This document shows, piece after piece, positions 14,188 to 21,799 of a DNA stretch of 48,870 bases. A program made the translations under genes and the position numbers. Source of the DNA: Oscillospiraceae bacterium. GTDB lineage: Bacteria > Bacillota > Clostridia > Oscillospirales > Ruminococcaceae. The notes beneath the pieces were generated by a model that had not been told where the DNA came from, searched no databases, and saw only the letters and a list, made by a program, of their open reading frames with translations. The stretch covers positions 1 through 48,870 of the forward strand of contig JAFQBT010000019.1 in NCBI GenBank assembly GCA_017399625.1, written 5' to 3'. Every line of letters starts with the position of its first letter. The stretch's first letter is position 1.

Positions 14188-15807
14188 ATGGAATACATCA
14201 TCAAAAACGCGAAAATCGCCACAATGGATAAAGAGAATCCCATTGTCGAAGCGGCGATAGTTAAAGACGGAAAATTCGCCTTCTGCGGCTCTTCGGAAGA
14301 AGCGGAAAAAATTGTTTCCGCGGATGCGGAAACCCTTGACTGCGGCGGAAATTTTGTTATGCCGGGCTTCAACGATTCCCATATGCACTATCTCCATTAC
14401 GTAAAGACAAAGCTTTCCGTCGATCTTTGGGGAACGGTTTCCGTCAATGACATTGTTTCAAAAATGAGCACCGCCTTTGAGCATTTCGACAGGGAGAGCG
14501 GGCTCTGGCTTATCGGCGAAGGCTGGAATCACGATTATTTCACCGAAGGCGAAAAACGTTTTCCAACCGCCGCGGACCTTGATAAAATCACAACCGAGCA
14601 CCCGGTGCTCATAATGCGTGCCTGCTATCACGTTGGCGTGCTCAACACAAAAGCGATGATGCTCATGGGGCTTGATGCGCAAAAAGCGGCGGAATTGGGC
14701 GCTTTCTGCGAGGTTGATGAAAACGGAAACCCCAACGGTGTAATCAAGGAAAACTATTTTGACGAAGTAAAATCGAAGCTGCCTTATCCGGATCTGAGCA
14801 TCCTGCTCAGAATGATGCTCGAAAGCCAGAACGACCTTTTTGAACAGGGCATAACCGCCGTCCAGTCCGACGATATGAAATATGCGCCGGAGGGCAGAGC
14901 TTATGAGCTCCTCGATGAACTGAAGGCGGCTTCCCTTGACGGAAGGCTTAAAGTCCACTATGCGGAGCAGGCTCTTTCCCAGACAAGGGCGGAGGTTGAC
15001 GATTGGTTCCGCCATGAGCATTACAAAATGCGCGACGGAAGCTTCAAGGTTTCCTGCCTTAAGATTATTTCTGACGGAAGCCTCGGCGCAAGAACCGCCC
15101 TTCTGAAGGAACCCTATGCCGATGCACCTGCCACAAAAGGCATCGCCATTTATACTCAGGAGGAGCTCAGCGGATTCGTCCTCGAAGCGCAGAAGCGCAA
15201 CACTCCCGTTGCGATCCACGCCATCGGAAACGGCGCCATGGAAATGTGCCTTAATGCAATCGAAAACGCGAAAAACGCCTTTCCGGAATATAAACCCCGC
15301 CATGCAATCGTTCATTGCCAGATTACAAGCAAAGAGCAGATCGACCGCCTTTGCCGCCTTGGAATAATGCCCCTTACCCAGCCGGTTTTCATCGATTACG
15401 ATATGCATATCGTCTATGACCGGGTCGGGAAGGACCTTGCGGAAACTTCCTATGCCTGGAAGGATTATCTTGAAGGCGGCGTTCACGAGGCTTTCGGAAC
15501 GGACTGCCCGGTGGAAAATTTCAAACCCATGCGCGGAATTTACTGCGCTGTCACAAGGAAGGACTGCAAAGGCAGAGGACCATATCTTCCGGAGCAGGCG
15601 GTTTCCGTTTATGACGCGCTTTATGCCTATTCCGCCGAAGGCGCATACGTCAGCGGAGATGAGGAAATCCGCGGAAAAATAATCCCCGGAATGGAGGCGG
15701 ATTTTATAATCCTCGACCGGAACCTCCTTGAAATCGACCCGGAGGAAATCCTCGGAACAAAGGTGCTCGAAACCTATATCGGCGGCGAAAGAGTCTTTAA
15801 AAGATGA
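14188..15807 (+). CDS. YtcJ-like amidohydrolase
   Basis: A 539-residue metal-dependent hydrolase of the amidohydrolase superfamily (Amidohydro_3, YtcJ-like). The metal-binding HxH is in GFNDSHMHYLHY. Later family motifs include IISDGSLGARTALL, AIHAIGNGAME, RHAIVHCQ and FGTDCPVENFKPM, which carries the conserved Asp. The C-terminal strand returns to the composite beta-domain (GMEADFIILDRN). The start has AAAAAGGAG. The enzyme is monocistronic, with its own strong promoter and terminator. Family members hydrolyse amides or deaminate ring compounds, but the substrate cannot be read from sequence. Confidence 0.9.
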   Translation: MEYIIKNAKIATMDKENPIVEAAIVKDGKFAFCGSSEEAEKIVSADAETLDCGGNFVMPGFNDSHMHYLHYVKTKLSVDLWGTVSVNDIVSKMSTAFEHFDRESGLWLIGEGWNHDYFTEGEKRFPTAADLDKITTEHPVLIMRACYHVGVLNTKAMMLMGLDAQKAAELGAFCEVDENGNPNGVIKENYFDEVKSKLPYPDLSILLRMMLESQNDLFEQGITAVQSDDMKYAPEGRAYELLDELKAASLDGRLKVHYAEQALSQTRAEVDDWFRHEHYKMRDGSFKVSCLKIISDGSLGARTALLKEPYADAPATKGIAIYTQEELSGFVLEAQKRNTPVAIHAIGNGAMEMCLNAIENAKNAFPEYKPRHAIVHCQITSKEQIDRLCRLGIMPLTQPVFIDYDMHIVYDRVGKDLAETSYAWKDYLEGGVHEAFGTDCPVENFKPMRGIYCAVTRKDCKGRGPYLPEQAVSVYDALYAYSAEGAYVSGDEEIRGKIIPGMEADFIILDRNLLEIDPEEILGTKVLETYIGGERVFKR

Positions 15808-15836
15808 AAAAAAGGACGGATGAATCCGTCCTTTTT
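15807..15836. terminator. Bidirectional terminator
   Basis: Stem AAAGGACGGA/TCCGTCCTTT with a TGAA loop and flanking A and T runs. It lies between the amidohydrolase and the convergent zinc-ribbon membrane gene. Confidence 0.88.
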
Positions 15837-15837
15837 C

Positions 15838-16236
15838 TTATGCTTTTTTGATGAATTTTTCGGAACATTTCGGGCAGCGGATTTCAACCTTTCCGCGTCC
15901 CCGGGGAATGCGGATTTTCTGTCCGCAGGATGGGCATTTGAAATGTTTGTATCTCTTGCGCTCGTCAAAATCCGCCTGAAGGCCGCCCCACCAATTCTTT
16001 GCCTTATACCAGAGGTTCATGAACTTCTGATTTTCTGCGCGGCGTTTGCCGATGTCTTTTGAAAGGGTGCGGAAAAGTGCAATTCCGTAAAGAACAAGCG
16101 AGAGGAGATAGAGGAGTTTTGAATCGGTGAAAACACGGAGAACGGAAAAAGCAAATCCGCACGCAATAAGCGCAAGGGAAAGCTGGTCGGTGCCGTATCT
16201 TCCGTACATAAATTCCCGGATTTTTTGCATTATCAT
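15838..16236 (-). CDS. Membrane protein with C-terminal zinc ribbon
   Basis: A 132-residue protein. Two hydrophobic segments lie at about residues 18-35 and 40-58. A basic linker follows, then a C-terminal zinc ribbon with CPSCG and CPKCSEKF separated by a short basic strand (RIPRGRGKVEI). The ribosome binding site AAGGAAG precedes ATG 16236; an ATG two codons later is possible. Ribbons of this type can bind metal, protein or nucleic acid. The function is unknown. Confidence 0.8.
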   Translation of the reverse strand: MIMQKIREFMYGRYGTDQLSLALIACGFAFSVLRVFTDSKLLYLLSLVLYGIALFRTLSKDIGKRRAENQKFMNLWYKAKNWWGGLQADFDERKRYKHFKCPSCGQKIRIPRGRGKVEIRCPKCSEKFIKKA

Positions 16237-16330
16237 AATGAATATCTTCCTTTTTCGGTTAATATAAATATTTTACCACGGATATTTTTTCCAATGGTTA
16301 ACGAATTATAAATTTTTTGCCGCAGGATTA

Positions 16331-16359
16331 TGGACATGAAATCAATAAAGTGATATAAT
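16331..16359 (+). promoter_or_regulatory. Promoter of tRNA-Val
   Basis: TGGACA, 17 bases, perfect TATAAT, 19 bases before the first base of the tRNA. Confidence 0.7.
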
Positions 16360-16378
16360 GATTTTTACCGGCAAAAAC

Positions 16379-16455
16379 GGAGGCATAGCTCAGCCGGTTA
16401 GAGCGCTTGCTTCACACGCAAGAGGTCCACGGTTCGAGTCCGTGTGTCTCTACCA
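16379..16455 (+). tRNA. tRNA-Val (anticodon CAC)
   Basis: A full cloverleaf can be drawn. The acceptor stem GGAGGCA pairs with TGTCTCT, including G-T pairs at the first and fifth positions. The D-arm is GCTC/GAGC, and the anticodon stem CTTGC/GCAAG encloses the loop TTCACAC with anticodon CAC. The T-arm is CACGG/CCGTG with loop TTCGAGT. The CCA end is encoded. It reads GTG valine codons. Confidence 0.95.
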
Positions 16456-16456
16456 A

Positions 16457-16694
16457 CAAAAAAGCGGCTTTTGTCTTTTGACGAAAGCCGCTTTTTTGAA
16501 TGATGTTTGCCTTCGGCAAATGATGCGGGACTTCGTCCGATGATGTTCACTTCGTGAATGATGCGCGGCTTCGCCGCATTTTTCGGCAAACATCGCATCA
16601 TTGCGACCGAAGGGAGCAGCATCATTATGCGAAGCATAACATCATATCGCGAAGCGATGCATCATTTTTCACAAAGCCACTTGTTTTTATGTAT
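16457..16694 (+). mobile_element. MITE-like element of TTCG-loop hairpins beside tRNA-Val
   Basis: About 235 bases with no coding potential, bounded by imperfect inverted ends. The left end is AAAAAAGCGGCTTTTGT. The right end, read on the other strand, is AAAAACAAGTGGCTTTGT. Between them is a chain of short stems with TTCG-type loops (TTTGC-CTTCG-GCAAA, GGAC-TTCG-TCC, TTCAC-TTCG-TGAA, GCGGC-TTCG-CCGC), each separated by ATGATG. The right half has GAAG-loop stems separated by CATCAT. The left end forms the terminator of the tRNA. No transposase is present, so mobilisation would have to be in trans. Confidence 0.6.
16460..16497 (+). terminator. Terminator after tRNA-Val
   Basis: Stem AAGCGGCTTT/AAAGCCGCTT with a 12-base loop and a T run. 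It overlaps the left end of the hairpin element. Confidence 0.8.
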
Positions 16695-16717
16695 GTAAAG
16701 TTGTATATTATAATTAA

Positions 16718-16957
16718 AGTATTTTCGATGGTGGAAACGTAGTTGCGGAATCACAAATTGCTTCGGATGTTATAGAATATGCTTATAATACAGATCCTAA
16801 TAAGGAATTAGAGTTTTCCTCAGTAGGAACATATTTGTGGTCTGGTTTATCCAATACATTTCCATTCGGAATTAGTAACCCGTTGTTAAAAACTGTCGCT
16901 GAAAGTACCGTTTCTGCTTTTGGGTATGCTAACAACCGAATTGATTTGATATGGTGA
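16718..16957 (+). pseudogene. Start-less 3' gene remnant, possible toxin C-terminus
   Basis: A 79-codon open frame that begins after an in-frame stop and has no usable start or ribosome binding site. It reads as protein-like sequence: it has DGGNVVAESQIASDVIEYAY, then YLWSGLSNTFPFGISNP, and ends ANNRIDLIW. Base composition is more AT-rich than in the surrounding genes. The stop lies 4 bases before the start of the next gene, a small membrane protein. That arrangement resembles the C-terminal end of a polymorphic toxin followed by its immunity gene. The remainder of the gene is missing where the hairpin element sits. The toxin reading is inference only. Confidence 0.45.
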
Positions 16958-16961
16958 TTTT

Positions 16962-17426
16962 ATGTTGAATTTTTCAAATGTTTTTAATGGTCCTCATGTT
17001 TTTGCAATGCTTTTACTTCCGTGTGCATTTCTTTTATTTTCAGTTTTTGAAAAAAACAAAACATCTAAAGTTACTCTACTAATTATTGCTGTTATTTCTT
17101 TTGTGTTTTGTGTCGGTTGGAGAATAGAAGTTGTAGAATACATGAAAGACCCTGAAATAGCTATATTTTCTGGTGAATACGTGGACACCTATATGTCCGG
17201 TACTGGAGCATCATCTCGTTCCTATTACATTTTTGTTAATTCGGAAGGAGAAAAAAAGGGATTTACGAAAGAAGGAATAAAAACAGCTAACGACAATACT
17301 TATCCTATCAAAGGGAAATGGTATACTATAGAATACGCTGTAGATGGACCTGTGTCTGAAATAATTATAAATGTTGAAGAAATTGAACCGCCGGAAAATT
17401 CAAAAGAATCTTCCGAAACGGAATAA
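16962..17426 (+). CDS. Small membrane protein, candidate immunity protein
   Basis: A 154-residue protein of unknown family. Two hydrophobic helices lie at residues about 13-28 and 37-55. A soluble domain of about 95 residues follows, with a beta-rich pattern (SRSYYIFVNSEGEKKGF and KGKWYTIEYAVDGPVSEIIIN) and an acidic tail. Like the remnant just upstream it is AT-rich and uses codons unlike the flanking genes. No good ribosome binding site is visible, so translation may depend on coupling to the upstream frame. A terminator follows. Confidence 0.65.
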   Translation: MLNFSNVFNGPHVFAMLLLPCAFLLFSVFEKNKTSKVTLLIIAVISFVFCVGWRIEVVEYMKDPEIAIFSGEYVDTYMSGTGASSRSYYIFVNSEGEKKGFTKEGIKTANDNTYPIKGKWYTIEYAVDGPVSEIIINVEEIEPPENSKESSETE

Positions 17427-17428
17427 AA

Positions 17429-17466
17429 CAAAAAGAGAACAGTTCTCCGAACCGTTCTCTTTTTTA
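17429..17466 (+). terminator. Rho-independent terminator
   Basis: Stem AAAAAGAGAAC-GTTC/GAAC-GTTCTCTTTTT with one mismatch and a T run, right after the small membrane protein gene. Confidence 0.8.
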
Positions 17467-17473
17467 AACCCGA

Positions 17474-17502
17474 TTGTGCACTCCCGGAAAATGTGCTATA
17501 AT
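17474..17502 (+). promoter_or_regulatory. Promoter of the lipoprotein gene
   Basis: TTGTGC, 17 bases, TATAAT with an upstream TGTGC extended -10. Confidence 0.6.
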
Positions 17503-17533
17503 AGCCCTATAAATCCGGAAAAGAGGTTCTGAA

Positions 17534-18112
17534 ATGAAAAAATTTCTTTCGATTATAGTGGCGCTTGTTATGGCGCTTTCATTCGCCGCCTGCGAAAACG
17601 GCGAAAATCCCGCGGGTCTTCAGGGTGAGGATGGCGATTTCGACGTCGAGGTTGTGATGCCCGCTTCCTTCTTTGATGAAAAAACTCCCACCGAAATCAT
17701 GGATGACGCGGAGGCTTCCGGCTTCATAAGCTGCGAAATCAACCCGGACGGCTCCGTAAAATACGTTATGACCAAGGAAAAGCATAAGGAAATGCTTGAC
17801 GCAATAAAAGCCGGTTTCGATATCGGAGTAAAAACCCTTCTCGAAGGGCAGGAAAAGGTCGCTTCCTTCGTTTCCGTTGAATATAACGATGATTTCAGCG
17901 AGGTCAGCGTTTTTGTTGACGGCGAGCAGTATTCCATCTGGGATTCCCTTTATGCCATGACCTTCTATTTCACCGGCGCATATTACCAGTCCTTTGCGGG
18001 TGTTCCGGAGGACGAAATTGATATCGTTGTAAATTTTATCGATAACGCAACAAAAGAGATCCTTGAAACCAGCTCCTATCAGGAATTCCAGAAAGCCGGA
18101 GCCGGAAACTGA
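17534..18112 (+). CDS. Putative lipoprotein of unknown function
   Basis: A 192-residue protein with a lipoprotein signal peptide: Lys-Lys near the start, a hydrophobic core, and a lipobox ending LSFAAC with the lipidated Cys at residue 20. The mature part is acidic and soluble and contains DGSVKYVMTKEKHKEML and DDFSEVSVFVDGEQ. Short proteins of this kind are frequent in Clostridia without assigned function. Start at ATG 17534 after AAGAGG. It is monocistronic with its own promoter and terminator. Confidence 0.85.
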   Translation: MKKFLSIIVALVMALSFAACENGENPAGLQGEDGDFDVEVVMPASFFDEKTPTEIMDDAEASGFISCEINPDGSVKYVMTKEKHKEMLDAIKAGFDIGVKTLLEGQEKVASFVSVEYNDDFSEVSVFVDGEQYSIWDSLYAMTFYFTGAYYQSFAGVPEDEIDIVVNFIDNATKEILETSSYQEFQKAGAGN

Positions 18113-18129
18113 AAATTAAAAAACCGCAA

Positions 18130-18167
18130 AAAAGCACCCTTTCCGGAATCCCGGAAAGGGTGCTTTT
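18130..18167. terminator. Bidirectional terminator
   Basis: Stem AAAAGCACCCTTTCCGG/CCGGAAAGGGTGCTTTT with an AATC loop, between the lipoprotein and the convergent SDR gene. Confidence 0.88.
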
Positions 18168-18198
18168 CAAATAGAAAAAAGGGGTACTTATTATCGAA

Positions 18199-18957
18199 TT
18201 AACGTACCATCATGGTGCCGCCGTCTACGCAGATGGTCTGGCCGGTGATGAATTTGGAGCTGTCGCTTGCTGCGAAAGCGATAACGGGAAGGTAATCTTC
18301 GATAAGGTCGCCGGGTTTATCGCCGAGCATAAGACCTTTCATGCCGTCCATGAATGCCTGTTTTTCTTCGGGGCTGAACTGTGCAACAAGTTTGTCGGTA
18401 AGGGGAGTCCAGATGTTGGGAGCAATCATGTTAACTCTGATGTTATAGGGCATAAGGTCTTTTGCAAGGGTTCTGCTCCAGGAAGTTACTGCGCCTTTGG
18501 TTGCGCCGTAAATGGGCTGGAAGGGGCTTACGATGAATGCGGAAGCGCTGGTGAAGTTGATGATGTTGCCGTAACCCTGGTCTTTCATATATTTGAAAGC
18601 TTCCATGTCAACAAGGTAAGTACCGTCTGCGTTGATTGCAAAAAGTTTTTTCCAGGTTGCAAAATCGCAGTATTCGATGGGGGTTGCGGGAGCGATTGCT
18701 GCGCAGTGGATAACTACGTCAAGTCCGCCGAGCCATTCAACAGCTTCTTTGAAGCCTTTCTGAACTTCTTCTTCGCTGGAAACGTCAACATGGATATATT
18801 TTGCGCCGGAGATTTTTTCAACTTCCGCGCCGTCTGCATCGTTTACGTCAAAAAATGCAACTTTTGCGCCGAGGGAAGGGAAATTTTCAACAGTGGTTCT
18901 GCCCATGCCGCCTGCGCCGCCGGTGATAATGATTCTTTTTCCGTCAAGTCTTTCCAT
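18199..18957 (-). CDS. Short-chain dehydrogenase/reductase
   Basis: A 252-residue classical SDR. Start chosen at ATG 18957, 8 bases after AAGGAGG; an upstream in-frame ATG lacks such a site. TGGAGGMG is the cofactor loop and an Asp at the end of strand 2 (FFDVND) favours NAD(H). HCAAIAP replaces the usual NAG. The catalytic Ser is in INFTSAS and Tyr/Lys in YGATK. KFITGQTICVDGG closes the protein. It differs clearly from the SDR at 10003. The substrate is unknown. Confidence 0.9.
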   Translation of the reverse strand: MERLDGKRIIITGGAGGMGRTTVENFPSLGAKVAFFDVNDADGAEVEKISGAKYIHVDVSSEEEVQKGFKEAVEWLGGLDVVIHCAAIAPATPIEYCDFATWKKLFAINADGTYLVDMEAFKYMKDQGYGNIINFTSASAFIVSPFQPIYGATKGAVTSWSRTLAKDLMPYNIRVNMIAPNIWTPLTDKLVAQFSPEEKQAFMDGMKGLMLGDKPGDLIEDYLPVIAFAASDSSKFITGQTICVDGGTMMVR

Positions 18958-19040
18958 AATAAAATCCTCCTTGTGATTTCGTGTTTTATTTAACACATCA
19001 GATATATTATAATGCGCTTTAATTCATAAATAAAGAACAA

Positions 19041-19085
19041 AAAAGAGCCCATATATGCACCAAAGGTGCATATATGGGCTCTTTT
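19041..19085 (-). terminator. Terminator with a 21-bp perfect stem
   Basis: A 21-bp uninterrupted inverted repeat (AAAAGAGCCC...GGGCTCTTTT) with an AAA loop, immediately after the LysR-type gene on the minus strand. Confidence 0.85.
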
Positions 19086-19089
19086 GCTG

Positions 19090-19986
19090 TTAATCTTTCG
19101 GCGCAAAACTTTTTATATGTTCGATAAAAGAAACGGTTTTTTCTGAAGGATTTTCCGGAAAATAGACCCCGAAAGGAACTTTGTATTCCTTGCAAAGGGG
19201 AACCGTCCGGCAGAAAGGATAGACCTTTCCGCTGTTTTCGGTCATGAAAAGAATGCGGTTTTCGTTTTCGCACCGGTTGAAAGTTTTGATGCTGTATTTT
19301 TCAATTTCAAAAAGCTCAATTCCGAAAAAATCGTTTTTAATATCTCTTATGATGTTATCCCAAAGCTCATTTCTGCCGCTTTTTAAAATTGCAACCTTTT
19401 CTCCGCAAAGGTCAGCAGGAGTTATTTCATCGTTATCAAAAAGCCGGTGACCCATGGGAACGGCACAGCACATCCTCGCTTCGGAAATTTTTTCCGCCCG
19501 GACTCCGTATTTCTTCGCAAGCTTTTCATCGCAGATATCAACGGCAAAATCAATATCGTTCCCGAGGCTCCGGAGCATTGTTACAAGGCCTTCGCTGGAG
19601 CTTCCGTAAAAAACCATGCTGGTCTTTCTGCGTTCGGTCCTTCCGGAGGACTGGAACCATTTTGCAATCATAAATTCATCCGCAAAGGTATCCATTATCC
19701 CGATTTTAAGAACATCGGTGTCGCTTTCCTGGATGCGCCTTGCCCTTTCGACGGCGTTGTTATAGTTCTGAACAAGATTTTTTGCGTCGCCGTAAAAAGT
19801 TTTTCCTGCGGCGGTAAGCTTTTCGCCTTTAAGAGTGCGCTCAAAAAGGCTTATGCCGGTGCTTTCCTCAAGGGAACCGATTCGCTTTTTCACCGCGTTG
19901 GGCGAAAGATAAAGGAGCTCCGCCGCCTTTGTGAAGCTTCCGCATTCCGCAACGCAGATAAATGTTTTGAGGTATTCATCATACAT
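19090..19986 (-). CDS. LysR-family transcriptional regulator
   Basis: A 298-residue LysR-type regulator. Start chosen at ATG 19986, after AAAGGCGG. The N-terminal helix-turn-helix covers residues about 3-60 (FTKAAELLYLSPNAVKKRIGSLEESTGISLFER). The rest is the periplasmic-binding-like effector domain (LKIGIMDTF onward). It is transcribed away from azlCD across a 135-base gap, the usual place for a LysR regulator of its neighbour. It is therefore a likely activator of the branched-chain amino acid exporter, with an amino acid as possible effector; this is an inference from position. Confidence 0.9.
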   Translation of the reverse strand: MYDEYLKTFICVAECGSFTKAAELLYLSPNAVKKRIGSLEESTGISLFERTLKGEKLTAAGKTFYGDAKNLVQNYNNAVERARRIQESDTDVLKIGIMDTFADEFMIAKWFQSSGRTERRKTSMVFYGSSSEGLVTMLRSLGNDIDFAVDICDEKLAKKYGVRAEKISEARMCCAVPMGHRLFDNDEITPADLCGEKVAILKSGRNELWDNIIRDIKNDFFGIELFEIEKYSIKTFNRCENENRILFMTENSGKVYPFCRTVPLCKEYKVPFGVYFPENPSEKTVSFIEHIKSFAPKD

Positions 19987-20055
19987 AAAAAAGCACCGCC
20001 TTTCGCTGAAAGTATAGCACAAATCTTTAAAAATTCAAAATTTTTGCAGAAAATG

Positions 20056-20084
20056 TTCAAATATACAGAAAATGGTGCTATAAT
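20056..20084 (+). promoter_or_regulatory. Putative azlCD promoter
   Basis: TTCAAA, 17 bases, TATAAT with a TGC extension, about 38 bases before the azlC start. The weak -35 fits activation by a LysR protein. Confidence 0.55.
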
Positions 20085-20121
20085 TACTTTTATATTTTTC
20101 CGGAAAAAGGAGGGGAAGCGG

Positions 20122-20823
20122 TTGAAAAAAGATTTTCTTAAAGGAATAAAAGACGGAATCCCGATCTGCCTTGGATATCTTTCCGTTTCCTTCGGTTTCG
20201 GAATCCTTGCGGTGAGCCTTGGGTTTTCGATTCTTGCGGCGGTTGGAATTTCGCTTACCAATCTCACCTCCGCAGGGCAGGTTGCCGGAGTCGGAATAAT
20301 TGCCGCCGGCGGAAGCCTTATTGAAATGGCGCTGACCCAGCTTGTTATAAACATCCGCTATTCGCTGATGGGAATTTCTCTTTCCCAAAAACTTGACGGA
20401 AACTTCAATACCTTCCACAGAATGGCGGCTTCCTTCGGAATAACGGACGAAATTTTTGCCGCTGCGGTTTCGCAAAAATCCGTTTCACCATATTATATGT
20501 ACGGTCTTACCGCAATTTCCGCCCTTGGCTGGGTTTCCGGAACCTTCCTCGGCGCCGCGGCGGGAAATATCCTTCCGGAATCAATTTCATCCGCCATGGG
20601 CATAGTCCTTTACGGAATGTTTCTTGCGATAATCATTCCGCCCTCGAAGAAGGAAAAAGGAGTGCTCGCGGCGGTGCTCATTGCGGCGGCTTTGAGCACG
20701 GTTTTTGAATACGTGCTCAAAAGCGTTTCCGGCGGCTTTGCGGTAATAATCTGTTCCGTGCTCGCGGCGGCAATCTGTGCCGCTTTGTTCCCGGTTCCGG
20801 ATGAAGAGGAGGCGGAAGGATGA
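20122..20823 (+). CDS. azlC: AzlC-like branched-chain amino acid exporter, large subunit
   Basis: A 233-residue membrane protein of the AzlC family. Start chosen at TTG 20122 because AAAAAGGAGGGG lies just upstream; the longer frame has no such site. Family motifs are the N-terminal DGIPICLGYLSVSFGFG, NIRYSLMGISLSQKL and SFGITDEIFA. Together with AzlD it forms an exporter for branched-chain amino acids and analogues. The end overlaps azlD by 4 bases (ATGA), so the two subunits are coupled. Confidence 0.92.
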   Translation: MKKDFLKGIKDGIPICLGYLSVSFGFGILAVSLGFSILAAVGISLTNLTSAGQVAGVGIIAAGGSLIEMALTQLVINIRYSLMGISLSQKLDGNFNTFHRMAASFGITDEIFAAAVSQKSVSPYYMYGLTAISALGWVSGTFLGAAAGNILPESISSAMGIVLYGMFLAIIIPPSKKEKGVLAAVLIAAALSTVFEYVLKSVSGGFAVIICSVLAAAICAALFPVPDEEEAEG

Positions 20824-21119
20824 GCATTATTATTTATATTGCCGTCATGGCTGGGGTCACCTATCTTATAAGGATGATCCCGTTCACCCTTTTCCGGAAA
20901 AAGATAAAATCTCCCTTTTTCCGGGGTTTTCTCTATTATATTCCCTATGCGGTGCTCAGCGCCATGACAATTCCGGCGATTTTTTATTCCACCGGAAACA
21001 TGACCACTTCCCTTATCGGAACGGCGGTGGCTGTTGCCCTTGCATATTTTAAATTCCCGCTTATCGTGGTTGCTCTTGCGGCTTCTGCGGCGGCTTTTAT
21101 TGCGGGATTATTCATTTAA
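20820..21119 (+). CDS. azlD: AzlD-like branched-chain amino acid exporter, small subunit
   Basis: A 99-residue protein with three or four membrane segments. TYLIRMIPFTLFRKKIKSP and FLYYIPYAVLSAMTIPAI are typical AzlD motifs. It overlaps azlC and is followed directly by a terminator, so the operon has two genes. Confidence 0.92.
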   Translation: MSIIIYIAVMAGVTYLIRMIPFTLFRKKIKSPFFRGFLYYIPYAVLSAMTIPAIFYSTGNMTTSLIGTAVAVALAYFKFPLIVVALAASAAAFIAGLFI

Positions 21120-21155
21120 AAAAACGCATCTGCAGTTTCTGCGGATGCGTTTTTG
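21120..21155. terminator. Bidirectional terminator
   Basis: Stem AACGCATCTGCAG/CTGCGGATGCGTT (one G-T pair) with flanking A and T runs, between azlD and the convergent ECF S-component gene. Confidence 0.88.
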
Positions 21156-21157
21156 TT

Positions 21158-21739
21158 TTATATTTTCTCCGGTTCGGATTTCTTTTCTGCCCGGAGGTTT
21201 TTCCCGAAGGGAACAAGATGGGTTTTATCAAGGGCGAGCATCAGCGCGGGAATGAAAACAAGCTGGAGGATTATTCCCGGGAACGCGTTCACGAAGGCCC
21301 TTGTTATGAACATTGTGATTCCGAATCCGTTTTCGCCGAGACCGACCAGGAGCACCATTGCCAGTCCCCAGACTATTCTTCCGCCGAGCATTGCGGTGAG
21401 CATGCAGCGATAGAGGGATTTTATGCAGTGCCATCGGGCATTTTCATACATGAACCCGACGATGAAGCCATAGGCCATAAGCTCAAAAGCCATTGCGGCC
21501 GCATCCGGATACATCGGCGGCATCATAAAAATTGCGGAGCGCATCAGCGGCATTATGAATCCGATCACCGCGCCGTATTTTCCGCCGCAGATTAATCCGC
21601 AAAGGAAAACCGGAATATGCATCGGAAGAAGCATGCTTCCGATCTGAGGAATCTGCCCGGTGAAGAACGGAAGCACCATTCCAAGGGCAAGGAACATTGC
21701 GCTGAGCACGATTTTTTTGATATAGTTTTTTCTTTCCAT
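21158..21739 (-). CDS. ECF transporter S component
   Basis: A 193-residue protein with six hydrophobic segments. The N-terminal LSAMFLALGMVLPFF, then LLPMHIPVFLCGLICGGKYGA, matches substrate-specific components of energy-coupling factor vitamin transporters (LPMHIPV with a following GPxxG-like turn). The EcfA and EcfT modules are not in the window and are presumably shared. The ligand, likely a vitamin or precursor, cannot be assigned. The ribosome binding site AAGGGGGCGG is present and no riboswitch-like leader is visible in the short upstream gap. Confidence 0.82.
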   Translation of the reverse strand: MERKNYIKKIVLSAMFLALGMVLPFFTGQIPQIGSMLLPMHIPVFLCGLICGGKYGAVIGFIMPLMRSAIFMMPPMYPDAAAMAFELMAYGFIVGFMYENARWHCIKSLYRCMLTAMLGGRIVWGLAMVLLVGLGENGFGITMFITRAFVNAFPGIILQLVFIPALMLALDKTHLVPFGKNLRAEKKSEPEKI

Positions 21740-21799
21740 AAAACCGCCCCCTTTTTTACGATTATATCATCATCTGTGCGAATTTAAAACAGTTTTTTA

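Noticed and set aside
16379-16460. Integrative element attachment site at tRNA-Val
   Set aside because: I looked for a repeat of the tRNA 3' end within the next kilobase and saw none, and no integrase gene is present, so an att site is not supported.
16499-16694. CRISPR array
   Set aside because: The repeated ATGATG/CATCAT spacers are only six bases and the intervening units are self-complementary hairpins, not unique spacers between identical direct repeats. No cas genes are nearby.
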